Of a DNA stretch of 64,000 nucleotides, positions 36,819 to 49,348 are shown piece by piece. Position 1 is the stretch's first letter; every line of letters starts with the position of its first letter. A model generated the notes under the pieces. The model was not told the origin of the DNA. It was given only the letters and a program-made list of their open reading frames with translations, and did no database searches. The position numbers and the translations under genes are program-made. The DNA is taken from the NCBI GenBank assembly GCA_037576195.1, contig CM075101.1, positions 18,972,001 through 19,036,000 on the forward strand. Direction: 5' to 3'. The stretch is from Phytoseiulus persimilis (lineage: Eukaryota > Arthropoda > Arachnida > Mesostigmata > Phytoseiidae).

Positions 36819-36977
36819 TGGGGGGGGGGCGCCTTCGGAGAGGGTGGCCCCGCCCAACAAGTCGCTACATCCGCCGGGGGCGACATACTTCAACAGGTTG
36901 CCGTTCAAGCCGCGGGCGGCACTTTGGCGGAGTACGTCAGTGCCGATGATCCGATGAGTTCTCCACGGAACCAGTGA
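36819..36977 (+). other. in-frame coding-like extension after TAG
   Basis: Directly after the TAG the same frame runs for 52 codons to TGA at 36975-36977. It is rich in Gly, Ala and Gln, with AQQVATSAGGDILQQVA and YVSADDPMSS. The TAG sits in a G-rich repeat (GGGGGTAGT units, then ten G), where one extra unit or base would move it out of frame. It could be stop readthrough, a sequencing or assembly slip, or an alternative exon. Confidence 0.35.
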
Positions 36978-38031
36978 GACACCGGGTTGGAGTATCGATT
37001 TCTAGACGCTCGAGCGGGAATGTTCGTCGCCCTGAGCTTCTCTTCGAGAATCGGAACCGGAGGCTGAAAGAGAACCCACGAGTTCGGTGGGAGCAGAAAA
37101 TGTCATAAAGACCTCCGGGTGCGAGGCGGCATCGGGATCGGCGCCCGGCTTTTTCTTCTCTCTCTCTCTTTCTCTCCGCGACCGATGTTGTTGTTGTTCA
37201 TCCCGGTGGGATCATATCATGAAGTTTCATCAGCTTATCAACTGCCATTAAGCACCTGCTTTGAAACGCCGGGTTCCCCGCAACTTTCTCTGTTGGGTCT
37301 TCCACCGATTTTCCGATGCAAGCCTGCTCAAGAATCAACACCGAAGAAGTCAGGACAGTGGCTCAAAGATCAACGCCAAACTCCTTTTCCGTAGTCATCC
37401 TCATCTCAGAATCCATCCGAGAATCTTGCCCCAGTCAGTAGGCTTCATCGGCTGCTGTAACCGACAAAATGAGCAGGGTGAGTGCGATGCGCTACGTCGT
37501 GGCTCCGGCTTCCCAAGTGCGGTCACTTCAAGTTATGACCATTTCAAGTTTCACTATTCGCTTCCTGTGACTCTAGGTGACGCTGAACGTCTCCCAGAGG
37601 GTCGAGGCCTCACGTCAAGTCTTCCTGTAGTCATCTTGAGCGAGTTCTGATTTGATGCAACGCGATGAATTGTCGCCCAATTTCCAAAATTCATAAAAAG
37701 TGAGCCTGCAGTACGCGGAAATATGAATTCGAACGGCACTGAGGTAAGCGGTGGTCATCCAGTTTCTCTAAAGTGTCACCACTCAGCGATTTGATGAGAC
37801 TTACGGAATATAGATAAGCAACGCCTGAATGTGTCGGCATCATTCTTTGTCCACCACTCATCAGTCGATGGATGTATGGGTAGATACATGCATGAATCGA
37901 TTATTCGAGCGTGGTTGCCGCGAGAACTAAGAGTGAAACAATCGAATACTCATCCACGCAGCCATTGAAGTAATAAGATTCCAACTTCCAATAGATTCTG
38001 CTGACGGAGTCAAATACTCATTCGGTTTCAG
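36978..38031. other. intergenic, upstream exon of next gene not found
   Basis: About 1 kb with no supportable exon. The next gene lacks an ATG in its first recognised exon, so its first exon is probably here or in the preceding stretch. A TCTC-rich run lies near 37155-37175. Confidence 0.4.
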
Positions 38032-39695
38032 TCGCTGAGGTTCGACACGTTTAGTAAATTCAAGCAGTGGAAGGAATCGTTGAAAACCGACAGGGGCCTC
38101 CAATTCAGCTTCCAATGGTCTCGAGTGCAGAATGGATCTCAGCAGTGGCGCTACACTTGCAAGCACGTCCGGATCACGAACACGGTGAGCGTGCCATATC
38201 TGAAGTGGCATCAAGTGACTATTTCGACCCTGATTTCGAACGAGAATTACCATATTTCGCACCACAGATCGTTTCCGGTTGGGAAGGCGAAGGAACTGAA
38301 CCGTCGAATCTTTTTCCCTGCAGCATCCGCATAAGTTCGCCTACATGCTGGTCATCATAGAAGTCGATGGAAAAGTACACGTTGAACTGAATGCTCCAAA
38401 TATCAACCACGAAGTGTTTGGGGATGGCTCCTCTCCGTTGAGGGGTATCGAATCGAGTGAAACGACACAGTCAGAAGAACCTGAAGAAAATCCTGATGAG
38501 ATCATAAAAGAAGAAGGACTTGAAGAAGACAATGATGAGATCGTACAACAGAAAGAACCCGAAGCTGATTCCACCGAAGCGGCAGACTTGGAGACACCGG
38601 AGGCAGATCATGATGAGACCGCACAACAGGGAAAACGTCTACTGAGTTCAGACGTGGCGACCGAGTCGGAAAAACCGGAGACAAATCATGCTGATATTGC
38701 ACAACAAGGGGAGCCCCAAGCAGATCCCAACGCGCAGGCGCAGTCAGAAGAGCCTGAAGCGAACCATGATGAGATCGCACATCAAGGCGAGGAAGGATCG
38801 AATCCCGAAGAAATCTCTCAATCAGGAGAACCCGAGACAGAGCCCAGTGAGGCTATACGAATGAGGGAACCTGAAGCCGGTCCTGATCAGGCGGAACCTT
38901 TCGAGGAACTCGGAGCAGAGTCTAATACGGCTTCACGGATAAGCAAACCTGAGACGATTCACGATGAACGAACTCAAGAAAACGAGACGGAGGTTAGCAG
39001 TGATGTGTTGACTTCAGGAAACGTGAGTGTAACTCTCTAACTCTGCGATCAATGTTCCAATGATAGGCCGAAGGAAGGAGTCGGCAATCAGTGTGAGAAG
39101 ATGAATTCCTTGCAGCAAATCGAGGACGACACTGGACAGCCTGTTGGAAAGGATGCTGAGCCAGAGGAGAACGCACAAGATTGTACAGAATCAGTCCCGC
39201 CACTCAAAAAACTCAAGAGAGTGAAGGAGCCAGACACTGATGAAAGTGGAGACGTCACTCCCAATAAATTTGTCGTGAAACATGCGCGCCCATGGGTCAG
39301 TAGTGCCGTCTGGCATCACGATGATGGCAGGGAGGGATAATTTCCAGGTGCATTCCCTTCGAGATCACTGTCATTGAAGACAGCTCCACTCGGTCCGATT
39401 GAGTGGGAGTAAATCACAGGGTTGATTTCCTCAGGAGAGCACCTCAGCCGTATCGTTTGGTGCAAAAATTGATGTCTCAATTGAAGTTGGTGCGGATGCT
39501 GGAACAGATCCCCATCTCGGAGAGCACGGAGAGGCGACGCAGCCAGAGGAGAGCAGCTGCAGAAAAAAATTTAAAAACTCAGTCGGGACGTCGGACGATA
39601 TCGTCAAGTTTTCAGAACCAACAGCAGAACGTGCTCTCAATACGGATAGACCACAACAGGTAGCGCTGAGTTGCGTTCGGAACAGCTCTGTATAA
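38032..39695 (+). CDS. CARF/MULE-type zinc-binding domain with acidic repeats (partial 5')
   Basis: Four plus-strand exons keep phase 0: 38032-38277, 38324-39022, 39074-39295 and 39435-39695. The first exon (TTTCAG acceptor) encodes LRFDTFSKFKQWKESLK, WRYTCKHVRI and more. With HPHKFAYMLVIIEVDGKVHV and NHE from exon 2, this has the order of the 'F..F..W...L, R...C, G.V.V, H' region found in calcium-responsive transcription factor (CARF) and MULE-transposase-linked proteins. I am only moderately sure. Then follow about 210 residues of imperfect acidic repeats of roughly 20-24 residues around EPEANHDEIAQQGE, and exon 3 with a basic LKKLKRVKEPD nuclear-localisation-like motif. The introns at 38278-38323 and 39023-39073 are only 46 and 51 nt. 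The end is either TAA after read-on at 39659 or a further exon; GTAGCG at 39660 is a possible donor. A nuclear role is inferred. The first exon with the ATG is missing. Confidence 0.55.
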
Positions 39696-39766
39696 CTAGC
39701 GCCCGAGTTCTTCTAAAATCAAAAGCGGAAGCGAAATATGTCGGTCGTTCTTGACGATATTAAAAT

Positions 39767-40033
39767 TCAATGCGTGTCTTTCTGCCCGAAGAAACTGTCG
39801 TCGGAGATGACGTCGCAGGAGCAGTCGCTCGGCTGATGTATGCGCCCGAAAGGCTTGAGAGACCTTTCTGCAACGTTTCCGAGCAGGTGAGTGAACTTTT
39901 CGCGACCTTCAGTTATCTCGCTTTCCAGGCGCACAGAGAGCTGGGATGATGGCGCGTTGCTCTCGTACAAGGTATTGCGGACTTCTGTCGCTAGTTCGGT
40001 GACTCCATGCGGGACAATGACGAACCGCTGCAT
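39767..40033 (-). CDS. hypothetical ORF, possibly last exon
   Basis: An 88-residue minus-strand frame from an ATG at 40033 contains helix-rich segments (TELATEVRNTLYES, RLESEITEGREKFTHLLGN) and a C-terminal CSCDVISDDS. A CATGCAG acceptor overlaps the ATG, so it may be a terminal exon. Opposite-strand frames over the same DNA (with a strong GAGCAG-GTGAGT donor at 39893) are also coding-like, so strand is uncertain. The family is unknown. Confidence 0.2.
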   Translation of the reverse strand: MQRFVIVPHGVTELATEVRNTLYESNAPSSQLSVRLESEITEGREKFTHLLGNVAERSLKPFGRIHQPSDCSCDVISDDSFFGQKDTH

Positions 40034-41541
40034 GAAATCATGAATCTTAGAGAACAGTGACAGAGGGAATAAATTATCCGAAGCCCACGTCGAGCGACTT
40101 ACATGCTTCCCCTGTATCAAACATCCGGCCTTTCCTCAGGCTCCTCCTGTTTTGCGCCCGTGAGGACTCGCAACATGATTATCAATCTATTTATCTTCCT
40201 TGTTTCAGATGAGAATAACGGACTCTAAGATGCCAAAAGATTCATGAAGCGCGGAGACGCCTCCCATAATGACCATCCGGAAGTTACTTGCTTAATCGTA
40301 CTGTGATCCCTAGCGCTTGATAATGATCTTCTAATTCTCCATTGGTGGAACGGGTGATGCGCTCGCACCGGAATCTTAGACTAGTCAGTAAGGACGTTTG
40401 TGAAATAATAAATATATTTTCCTCAACACTCTATTCATTTATCAATCGTTGGAAATCAATTCCGAGGAATGAGATCAGGTGAAGCGACTGTGGCCCGAAT
40501 CAGAGGGAAGGAATCCGCGACGATGAGGAATCAAATACTGAACCGCAGCCCAACTCGTTGAATCCTCAGTTGTTTCCTTCGAACCGAAATGTCTGGGGGC
40601 CTCACTCGGTCGTCTCGAACCGAGAGCGTGGCGCGAAAAGACGCATCGGGTTGTCTGAGTTCTCGAGTTGCCCTTCGTCAAACTTCCTTCTTTCGGGTTG
40701 ATGCGTGTGATTCCCCACCTGCACGGCCGCCTCTGAGGTCCACTCCTTTCGAAGATACCTACAGCACGTCATTTCTCAGGGCAGAGACCCGCTTTCATCG
40801 CAAAGCGATCACGGTGACATGTTTCGACTTAGCGTGCCACTGAAATTTCAGTCGAAGACCAGGGAAGAGTTCGTCAGTGCTTGTTGACTCTTATGGATTC
40901 GCGCCCCCGAACATCATAGTTGTCGTTTAGACAGTGTTCAATGGTTACCGCCGGCCTGAGTGCACCGCTGCTGGATGAGTTACTTGACCGCTGGGCGGAT
41001 TCCTGAGCGATACAGTTAGAGAGGCAAGATTCGTGTACGGCCAGTCGGATGGCCACCATTTTTTTCAGGGAACAATTGCGGATGGATGTTTGGAAGGGCA
41101 AGGACTTCGGAAAACGGTGGGAATTCGAGAATGCACTCCATAAGGGGAGCTGGGAGCGGCTGGAGAGGATGAGCTCTTCCGAGCACTCGAGCCTTCGAAC
41201 GATTTTGAGTGGAAAATCAATATATATGAGAATGCACATGAGCGGTCAACACCCCCTCTTTGCAGATATGGCGGAGTTTTCGGAAGATTAGAACATCTCG
41301 TCATTGAACATCCACTTGTATCTGTTTATATCATACAAACTTCAAACACACACACACTCATATATTATCTAATGCGCGAAACTCTCACACTGCTCGAGGA
41401 GATAGAGGAGGCATGGACTTGATCACCTGCAATAATGCATGAACTGATGAGAAACAAGGGATTGCACGAAGTGTTTCGTCGGGACCAATATCGTCGACCC
41501 AATCAGATTTAGAAGGTTAACAACTTACTATAGGTGGAACG
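40034..41541. other. intergenic
   Basis: No supportable exon in 1.5 kb. A CACACACACACTCATATATTATC stretch lies near 41347-41370, downstream of the minus-strand acyltransferase gene, and may fall in its 3' UTR. Confidence 0.45.
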
Positions 41542-44500
41542 TTAGAGCCTTACAGTGACAGTCTCCATGGAACACGGCGAGCAGGAGGATGTAGGACGAG
41601 TTGCACGGGGCTCGCTAAGTTCAATCTTCAATTTCGATTCCGGCTCTTCGCGAGACCGTTCTTGCTTCGTGAATATATTCTGGAGGGCTATGATCGGTGC
41701 CTCAATCAACACTGAAGTTATCAGGGCGAGAATGCTTGAAAAGACGAAAACGGCACACGCGTCCCGCAGCTGAAATGAGATGTCAACGATGAAGCCTCAT
41801 TCTGAATCGCCATCGTCTTGATATCATCGACACATCAATCTAAGAACGGGATCCACAGAGCACGCAGCGATGAAAAGTCTATGCGAAGCTTACGATGGAG
41901 TAGTGCGAAGCCTCTTTGCGCTCATGCGAAACCCTGTTATTCATGTACAGTAGGTACGCATGACACAGGTAGACAGCGTAAGAGATTCTCGAGAGCGGAA
42001 CCCATTGGCGAAGACCCAAGAATCTGTCGAGGCACTTCGCGTAGCCGGCGAAGCAAGCGAACATCATCCATCCTGGAAAGGCACAGAACACGGTTCTCAA
42101 AGACTGGATTTTCTATTCAAATAAGCAACTGAGACGATCCGCCACTGTGACCGACGGGGCACTCCAGCTGAAATGCGAGGGCTCCCTACAAGATACCCTA
42201 CCGATAGCACTGCTCCACAGAATGCGCTGTGATCCGGAGTAAACCGCACTCCAAACCAGTCCGGGCTTATCCACAATCCAGAAGCGCGCGGAGAAGAGAG
42301 CAGCGCAGGCTGCCAGGACCGCAGCGATCCAAAGAAGAATCTGGGAGAACTGCAAGAAAACGGTGATTCAAACGAACGTTCCGAGGAGAGAGTCAGAAGA
42401 AACATGGATTGAGCATTGAGGCAACATTTGAGGAATATTCATACATATTCATACCCAAGTGATTCGGCGCTTCATGCTGCCCTCGAGGGATCTTTTGTGA
42501 GTCAACGCGAAATAGGCGGTCAAAGATCCGACGGTGTAGCTAGCTAAATGGGTGCACCAGTTGAAATAGACCCTTTGAGCTACTTCTATGGCGAGCACGC
42601 GATCCTGACCGAGCGGGATGATGGGCGGGAGCTCATCGACAAACGAGAGATATGCCCCTCGACTCCCCGAAACGACTGGAAAACGGTTTTCACTCATTTA
42701 GATCATATTGCTCTAGCGGAATATTTTCGGCGGTGGTGGCGGTGGCTTATAAGGACGCTCAAAATATCACTAACCGATTGCGATAAAGTGCAAGGCGATT
42801 CCGAACTTGGGTCTCCACCAGATGGCCATCGACAATGGAACTTGAATTGCGAACAGAATGAGGTCCGCGCTGACATACCAAAAGTGGGGCAGGCACTGCA
42901 ACAATGACATTGACGGTTGGGATCGACACTGGTTTAAAAGGATATTCCTCAGGGAATGGCGACATCACAAGTGGGAATCAGCGATTTGGAACTTACGGCT
43001 GACTCGTCTCTTATATCATAGTATCCAACCAGGAGATACCACCAGTTGTTGGCACAGTCCCTCGTCATGGGGTCGTTCAACAGGGGCATCAGAGGTCCTT
43101 CGAAGAACAATCCAAAGAGAAACTGGTAGCTGAGGACTGCGATCGCCAGCGGGACTAGCCTGGAACGAGAAGAGCGTTAGTATGAGGAATAATGTCCCCA
43201 TCAGAGAAGGCATTCAATCACCAAACTCTGAAGAATGTCCGAATGGTTCATCGTCGGGAGCAGGACACAAACCTCCAGTATCGCAGTATTAGCTTCATGA
43301 AAATCGAGAGCAAGCTACGAGAAGCGCCATCCATATGGTATGTAACGAGGAACCCGCTGCAATATCCGAAAATAAGATATTAGAGGGGGAGGGATCAAAT
43401 TATCATCTCAGATCACCCGAAGGGCATATCGGGCAATCAAGACTTCCGTGCGTCAAGTTTTCCGGATCCAAGTCGACTCACCTCAGGCAGAAAAACGAGT
43501 CGACGACCAACCATCCGTTCGAAATTGGTTGGAAGAACCAAGTCTGCAGAGCTTTCTGAATGTATGATGCATTGGCTGCAAGGAACGGAAAGTTGTTGGT
43601 GCCTCGTCTGGTGTTGGAGGGAGCGAGGCCCGAGTCTAACGGAGTGAGCCCATCCTTCCGATCGATCGATCGGTCCTTTCGGAAGTGTCAGAAAAACTGA
43701 TGAATAATGGTCACAAATTGGAGCTTCACTCATGATCTCTGGACAGGGTCGGGCGCCTATGAATCCGGAGAGCGATTGCTCTCTTTGCTCGGTCGTGAAT
43801 AGGTCCCTCAACTTACCCATGGAGTTCATTTCCAAGTAGGCGTAAGAGTGGCTGACGAGGATCCACAAGAGACTCCCTACTCTTAATCCATGAATGAAGC
43901 CCAGGTTTTTGCTTTTCTGCTCATCCGAGAATATCTTCCCAAGAGTGAAATCGACTGACAAGCATCGGGCTTTTTCGACAATTCCTGCAGCACGAAGTAA
44001 TCTTTGAAGCGAGCTGTGGTCGTTTCGATCAAGACGTCTCCGCCTTCAACCGAGAGTCCCGGGGTATATGAGCCCATCGGATGAGGAGCTTGCCGGTCAG
44101 GAACCGTACAGATAGAAGACCCTTAGATTATTTCCGCCCGGCCGATGGTACTGGTTCGGTCTCTGCATACCGTTATCTGTTCAGCTCATGATTCAGCGAG
44201 CTCCTCCTCAGCCTGGCTCGCTAACGGAGACGGTCCGAGGATTATTGTCAATCGAAGATAGAGCTCGAAATCTCGAAGATATCATTCTATGTCGGACTCT
44301 TTTCAGCAGCCTAAAAGTCTGACCACGGCTTTGGCAAGTCTACGACCCAATCGAACGCGAGATTCACGTACCTGGTACTCGAACCTCGAGCAATGAGCAG
44401 GCGAGCTTCGTGCCACTCACTATGACCACGCCGGACGACACGATTGACAAGCAGATGCTGCGAGATGAATTTTGTCTCAATATCATGCTTAAATCCTATG

Positions 44501-45635
44501 AATTTCGACCTAGAAGCCGATAGCATCTATCTTTCGATTATATGAAACTGAGAAAGCTGTGTGCGTCCACCAAAGCGAGAAGCAAGCTCCAAAACTCACA
44601 TGGTACACCACTGTGCCCTGTCCAGTCCGACCGATTTATCTTCGTCGAACTGACAGGAAAAGACTCTCCCGTTGAGCATTGAACCCTCGGCAACTGAATT
44701 GGGGCAAACTAAATCAGCTTCCGAATCAAACAGTCCACAAACTCGATGAAAACTCCATGCTGTTGAAGTTTTGGAGAAAACCCGATCATTGAACCCATCT
44801 CGCTGATCGCTGTCTCCAGTAAGACTCACATTTCTTGTAGATGGTGTTGATATCCGCGTCGGAGCATACCGATGGAACGCAAATGCCGTGCCGGAAAGAA
44901 AGCCAGTACAGAACTGAGCTCTGATTAGCGAAGTGTTCGAACAGGGAACCTTTTCGGAAGGTTCCGGGATCGATTACGCCTTCTCCGCTCGGAAGTAGAA
45001 CATTCGGCTTCTTGGGGAGCGGGAAACGCATTTCGGCAAGACAGTATTTACCCTGGGAATCGGGAGGAAAACGCAGCTGGTTAGCTGGAAGCAGTGGAAT
45101 GTCGTCCCTGTTTCTCAGGGCCCTTCGACTCCGCAGACTGAAAGCTGGCAACTCACTTTGAAATATAGCTCGCCCTCGTCCCTACGGACGACGGTGCTGA
45201 GACACTCGTCGAAATTTCCGAAGTCTGTCATGGTACCGTGGATGATCCCGGATGCGAGTTTGCCCGATGCGTCCAACACTGCGAACAGATTAGACCGTCA
45301 GAGTTCAGCGCCTTCGCTCAGATCTCAAGTTTGGCTAGCTTGTTATTCGGAGGGTTCGAACTGAATGACTTGGAAGACTTACGTCTGGTATATTGCGCGT
45401 CCATGTCTCGGAGCCCGGTTTGGAGCCGCTGGAAGGTGCCAAGACAAACAGGATCTATGTCAAGCTCCATCACAGTCGGGGCCAGCAATCGGAGAACACT
45501 TTTCGAGTGCTCGGATAGGGTGTCTTCCAGATTCGACTGTATCTCGAGCCATTGTCTGGTGACGTTCTCCACCGAATCATCACCCGCAGCAACGGTCAAA
45601 ACCGAAGCGAAAACACACACAACGGCAAACTTCAT
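41542..45635 (-). CDS. nose resistant to fluoxetine (NRF-6)-like membrane acyltransferase
   Basis: NRF-6 proteins are multipass acyltransferase-3 family proteins, linked in nematodes to lipid or drug transport. Fourteen minus-strand exons close in phase to 724 residues: 45383-45635, 45157-45278, 44830-45052, 44600-44693, 44372-44457, 43817-43984, 43482-43575, 43273-43356, 42997-43159, 42775-42895, 42455-42675, 42202-42340, 41894-42072, 41542-41769. The first exon gives a signal peptide (MKFAVVCVFASVLTVAAG). The N-terminal NRF domain has LDASGKLASGIIHG, GNFDECLS, GKYCLAEM and HGICVPSVCSDADI. From about residue 265 the acyltransferase-3 domain begins (FIHGLRVGSLLWILVSHSYA, with the conserved His), then NGWLVVDSFFCLSGFLVTYH, CANNWWYLLVGYY and about ten hydrophobic segments, ending in a charged cytosolic tail. 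The introns are short and GT-AG. It is complete as far as can be judged. Confidence 0.92.
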
Positions 45636-48600
45636 GACTGCTGCATCGAGTTTCGGAATGGAACTGAGAACTCGCGAGCGCTAGCTCTCTACTTCAGCGC
45701 TCCGAGCTCTACTCTACGCTCTCTCAGAGACCGTCTCGCGGTTATCTATCGCCGTTTCGGGTACGATGCACTCATCGCGGCAAACATCTCAGACGAACCC
45801 TCGATCTCATCTCCCCCGGGCGGGTACGATTTCTGGGGAGTTCCATACTCAGAATCCGGGGATAATGGGTCACACCCGCTCGTTGATTGGAGGCAGCTCG
45901 TTCTCAGGGCGAACTCTTGCAGAATAAAACGAACCAGAAGAGCCAACCGCTGGCTGATCACGAAGATTTTCGGGCGGGCTCTGCGGAAAATCCAAGCGGA
46001 AAACGTGTCGCTCTGCTCCCCATGCTCTCTTATCAGCTCTGGCTTTGATATATGTGGAGAAGAAGAACACCTCCGACGGTCAGCGACCGGGAGAGATCGA
46101 TTGTTTCTCAGTTGGTGACCGAAGGGCACGTTGTTGCGCACCCTGAAATTTCAAGGAGATCTGACACTTGACGTCCTCATAAGCGATGGAAACCCTCGAT
46201 TCCCGCTCGAAATCCCTGACATCGAGGGATCATCGAGTGCCGTGCACGGGCACCCAAAACTCATTGCTATCCAGATGTTCGAAACGGAATATCCTGCTTC
46301 GAGTCGAGGAAGGGTCGATTCAGTGACCCTCCGAGCTCTGACGCTCTCGAAATTCGGGGGGCTGAAGAAAGTTGGTTTCGGGGTCGAGATTGTGGTTGGG
46401 CTCGAGGATAGGCTCGAACAACTGGATTCGGAACTTTGTTCAGAAACGAAGGCGTCGCTCATCGTCCGACGACCTCACAGTCTTCTGGATGCTCGTCATT
46501 TTGCTTCCTATCGAGAGCGGTCGACGAGAGGACTAGAACTACCAGGGTGAATCGGTTCCCATTGCCGCCCAATTTGAGAGGACGAGCGGGTCTGGATTTT
46601 CCGATGCATGTATTTCGGAAACTGAGAATTCTAAGAACATGAGCCGTTGAGAGCGAGAGAATTCAGTTCCTGATCTCGGAAGCTCCCGCATGTCGGTTTT
46701 CGAGAACCTCGCGCCGTCATGTTCGGGCTGCGCCTCGGTATTCGCGGGTGCGGTCTTAGGATCTGGATCGGGTCCGCCGAATCGAAAGGAGAAGGGGCGA
46801 AACTTGCCTGGATACGTGCCTATTCAAACGACCTAAACTGCGGCCATTCCATCAGAAAAACCTAATCTCGAGCTTTGCCGTGTGATTCTCCTCACTGGCC
46901 GATGTAGAGCTAGAAGCATCGTGTTCTATCCAAGATAACGATACTGTCAGGAGCTCTGTCAGGAACTCCTAACGCGACCGAAACAAATTCACTCTCCTGT
47001 GATTCAGAATCTTGGTCGAGGGAGCGATGGAAGTTTGGATGAATTTTCGAAACTCTGATGAACTCCTGAAGCTACAATGATGGGGACCGAATGAGCACGA
47101 GATGCTGTCTGACGCTCCCGAAAATTTCGCGAGGGAGCGTGAGTTGCTTTCGGATACTCAGACGATGCACTTGAAGAAACGTGTTACTCGGGTGAGATGC
47201 GACGGTGCCTGATATGGCATACCTCAGAGATTCAGATCATGGGGCAGGAGAGATTCCGGGAACTTTAATTTCCAAGGAGCCGTGGTCGGCGTTGTTTTCA
47301 TCCACTTGAGCGGCCCCGAACAGCTCTCAACTGTCCCTAATTCTGAAGGAGACCGCGGGCGATTCCCCAAATGTAGCCATCGCTGACTGGCGCGGAGTTT
47401 CATGCACGAATTACTTCGAGGACCTCTGAGGACGACTCGAGCGCATGAGCTCTCCGGGATACCCGATGCGAAGATTTCCAGGAAGAACCAGGACAGCTCG
47501 CTGGTGGAACTCGAATCGGCCGAGAATCTTTGTGGGGTTGCCGTCTCTGGAGAAAGGGACGAACTTCGAAGCCACCACCTAGCTCCGCTCCCGCCAATCG
47601 CTGCGTCGAGCTCATGCGTTCCCCGGGCAGACCGCTGTGGGAGAATTCTCCTGTCCGTGGTCCGCCGCACTCGTGAACTGTGCCCATCCACCCACCGATA
47701 GATTCCGGAACTCGAATCGGATTCCAAGCAATGAGAACGCCGACAGTTCAGGGGGTGCATGGCTCGCCGCGGTCGAGAACGCAGCCCGAGCTCCGATCGA
47801 ATCAACGAGCGAGGTGGTTGCGATTCCGCACGTGATTCGACCACATCTCTTCGGCTCCCTTCTTCGATCACTCAACTCATTCCCCGAGATTCCAAACCGA
47901 GTCCAGCAGTGCACAAGAAATGTGATTCGTCCGTCCGAGAATTCCGCTGAAATGTCCGCGATCGCTGTGCATCGACAGTTTTTTGCAGATCCCACTGACT
48001 GAGACCCCGCAAATCACAAGCGAATGATGCGCCTGAAATTGAGAGTCAATCGCTCCGTCGCTTGTTCTTACCGGCGAAACCCTCAGCGAAGGCGCTCTTC
48101 TCACGCACACGTAGAATCGTTGCCGACTCTATTCCCGATATCCCTGTTGTGTGGCAGCGTGTGTTCCTTTCCATCCACTCATCAGCAATGCGTCCAGTCT
48201 TACTCATCACGCCCTCCTCATCGCATAGTTTTGAACCGTGACGGAAGTGTTATGTTCCGAACAAGATGGGTCCCACCGTTTCGTACCGCGAAGCGAGCTC
48301 TTTGTCCGCATTTATGTGGCATACCGGCAGTGGTACTGCCGCCATGAGAAAACTGTCGCCGGGGCGGGCACACCCGCGTGCTCGCATCATGGAGACCGAC
48401 TGACTCAGTCAGCGTGTCAGGCTGACAAAGAGGCCCCGAGGCGCCTTCGCCGTTGGCGCAGCGAAAACGAACAATGCCACATCGAGTGTTCTCCGTATCA
48501 CACAGACGCTCCGACTACGATTTAGTGGGCCGCTCCGATTGACACTCACAACGCTTGTACGGTAGACTCCAAACTACGGGGAACCGAGCGCCGGAGGCGG

Positions 48601-49348
48601 CAGCGCGCTCAACGGTGAGCGAGTGGGTCAGTAAGTGACGTCCAGTGTGACGATCACTGCTTCCTTTCTCATGATCCACACGAAACTGGCCAACCAAGCA
48701 TTCAGCTGGGTCAAAGCTATCGAACTCTGATTCTCCTAGAACCACTCGATCCGATGATCACTCCTAATGACCCGGTTGGCGCTACATCTGATCGCGGCGT
48801 CGACGGCTCATGGCGGTTCAGACCCAAAAACTCGAGCTTTGATAATCGTGTATGTGTATGCTCAGTGTTGCGGATCGATTCCTTTGTGCAACCCGTGAGT
48901 AGGGGCACGCCGACCGTCTGATGCATCAGTCTGTGACCAGCCAGCGCTGTCTGCGTCGGGATCGATGCAGGGTACACAACTTGATTGCTCATGAAGCAGT
49001 TCGCGCGAAACTACTTCTACGAGAAAACCTGTTTGGTCGATGATGCGCTGATTGCGTCCACCCACTCGATTCAATTCATTCTCGGAACGGACACTTCAAG
49101 GAAACTTCTCATCGGTATCCATCCTTTCAGGGGACATTCTCCTCTGCAGAGCTCGCCGAGAATTTCCAATATACAGAGGTCCTCCATTCCCAGATTTGTC
49201 CGTGAAATTTTGGGCACAGCCATGCCCTCATCCGGCAACAGGGAATGCTCCGGAATCTCATCGCAATCCGCCGCCTTCTGACATTTTATCGGATCGTGAT
49301 GGAGACAGAAGCTCCCGAGGGCCAAGAAGCGCACAGCCGAAGTCAGCT
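45636..49348. other. gene-poor stretch
   Basis: About 3.7 kb upstream of the NRF-6-like start. Several long frames overlap on both strands (for example plus 46131-46550, minus 46151-46462, plus 47637-48002, minus 47612-47995). None has a recognisable domain, many lack ATG, and the opposing strands compete equally, so I call no gene. The long stop-poor frames may reflect local base composition. Confidence 0.35.

Noticed and set aside
47224..47871. 215-codon minus-strand frame
   Set aside because: It lacks an ATG at its 5' end, has low-complexity Arg/Ser-rich content, and competes with equally long plus-strand frames; base composition explains the lack of stops.
48985..49281. CLVDDALIAS, looking like a reverse-transcriptase active-site motif near the LINE remnant
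   Set aside because: The sequence around it does not continue as RT and the frame does not connect to the RT tail at 49349.
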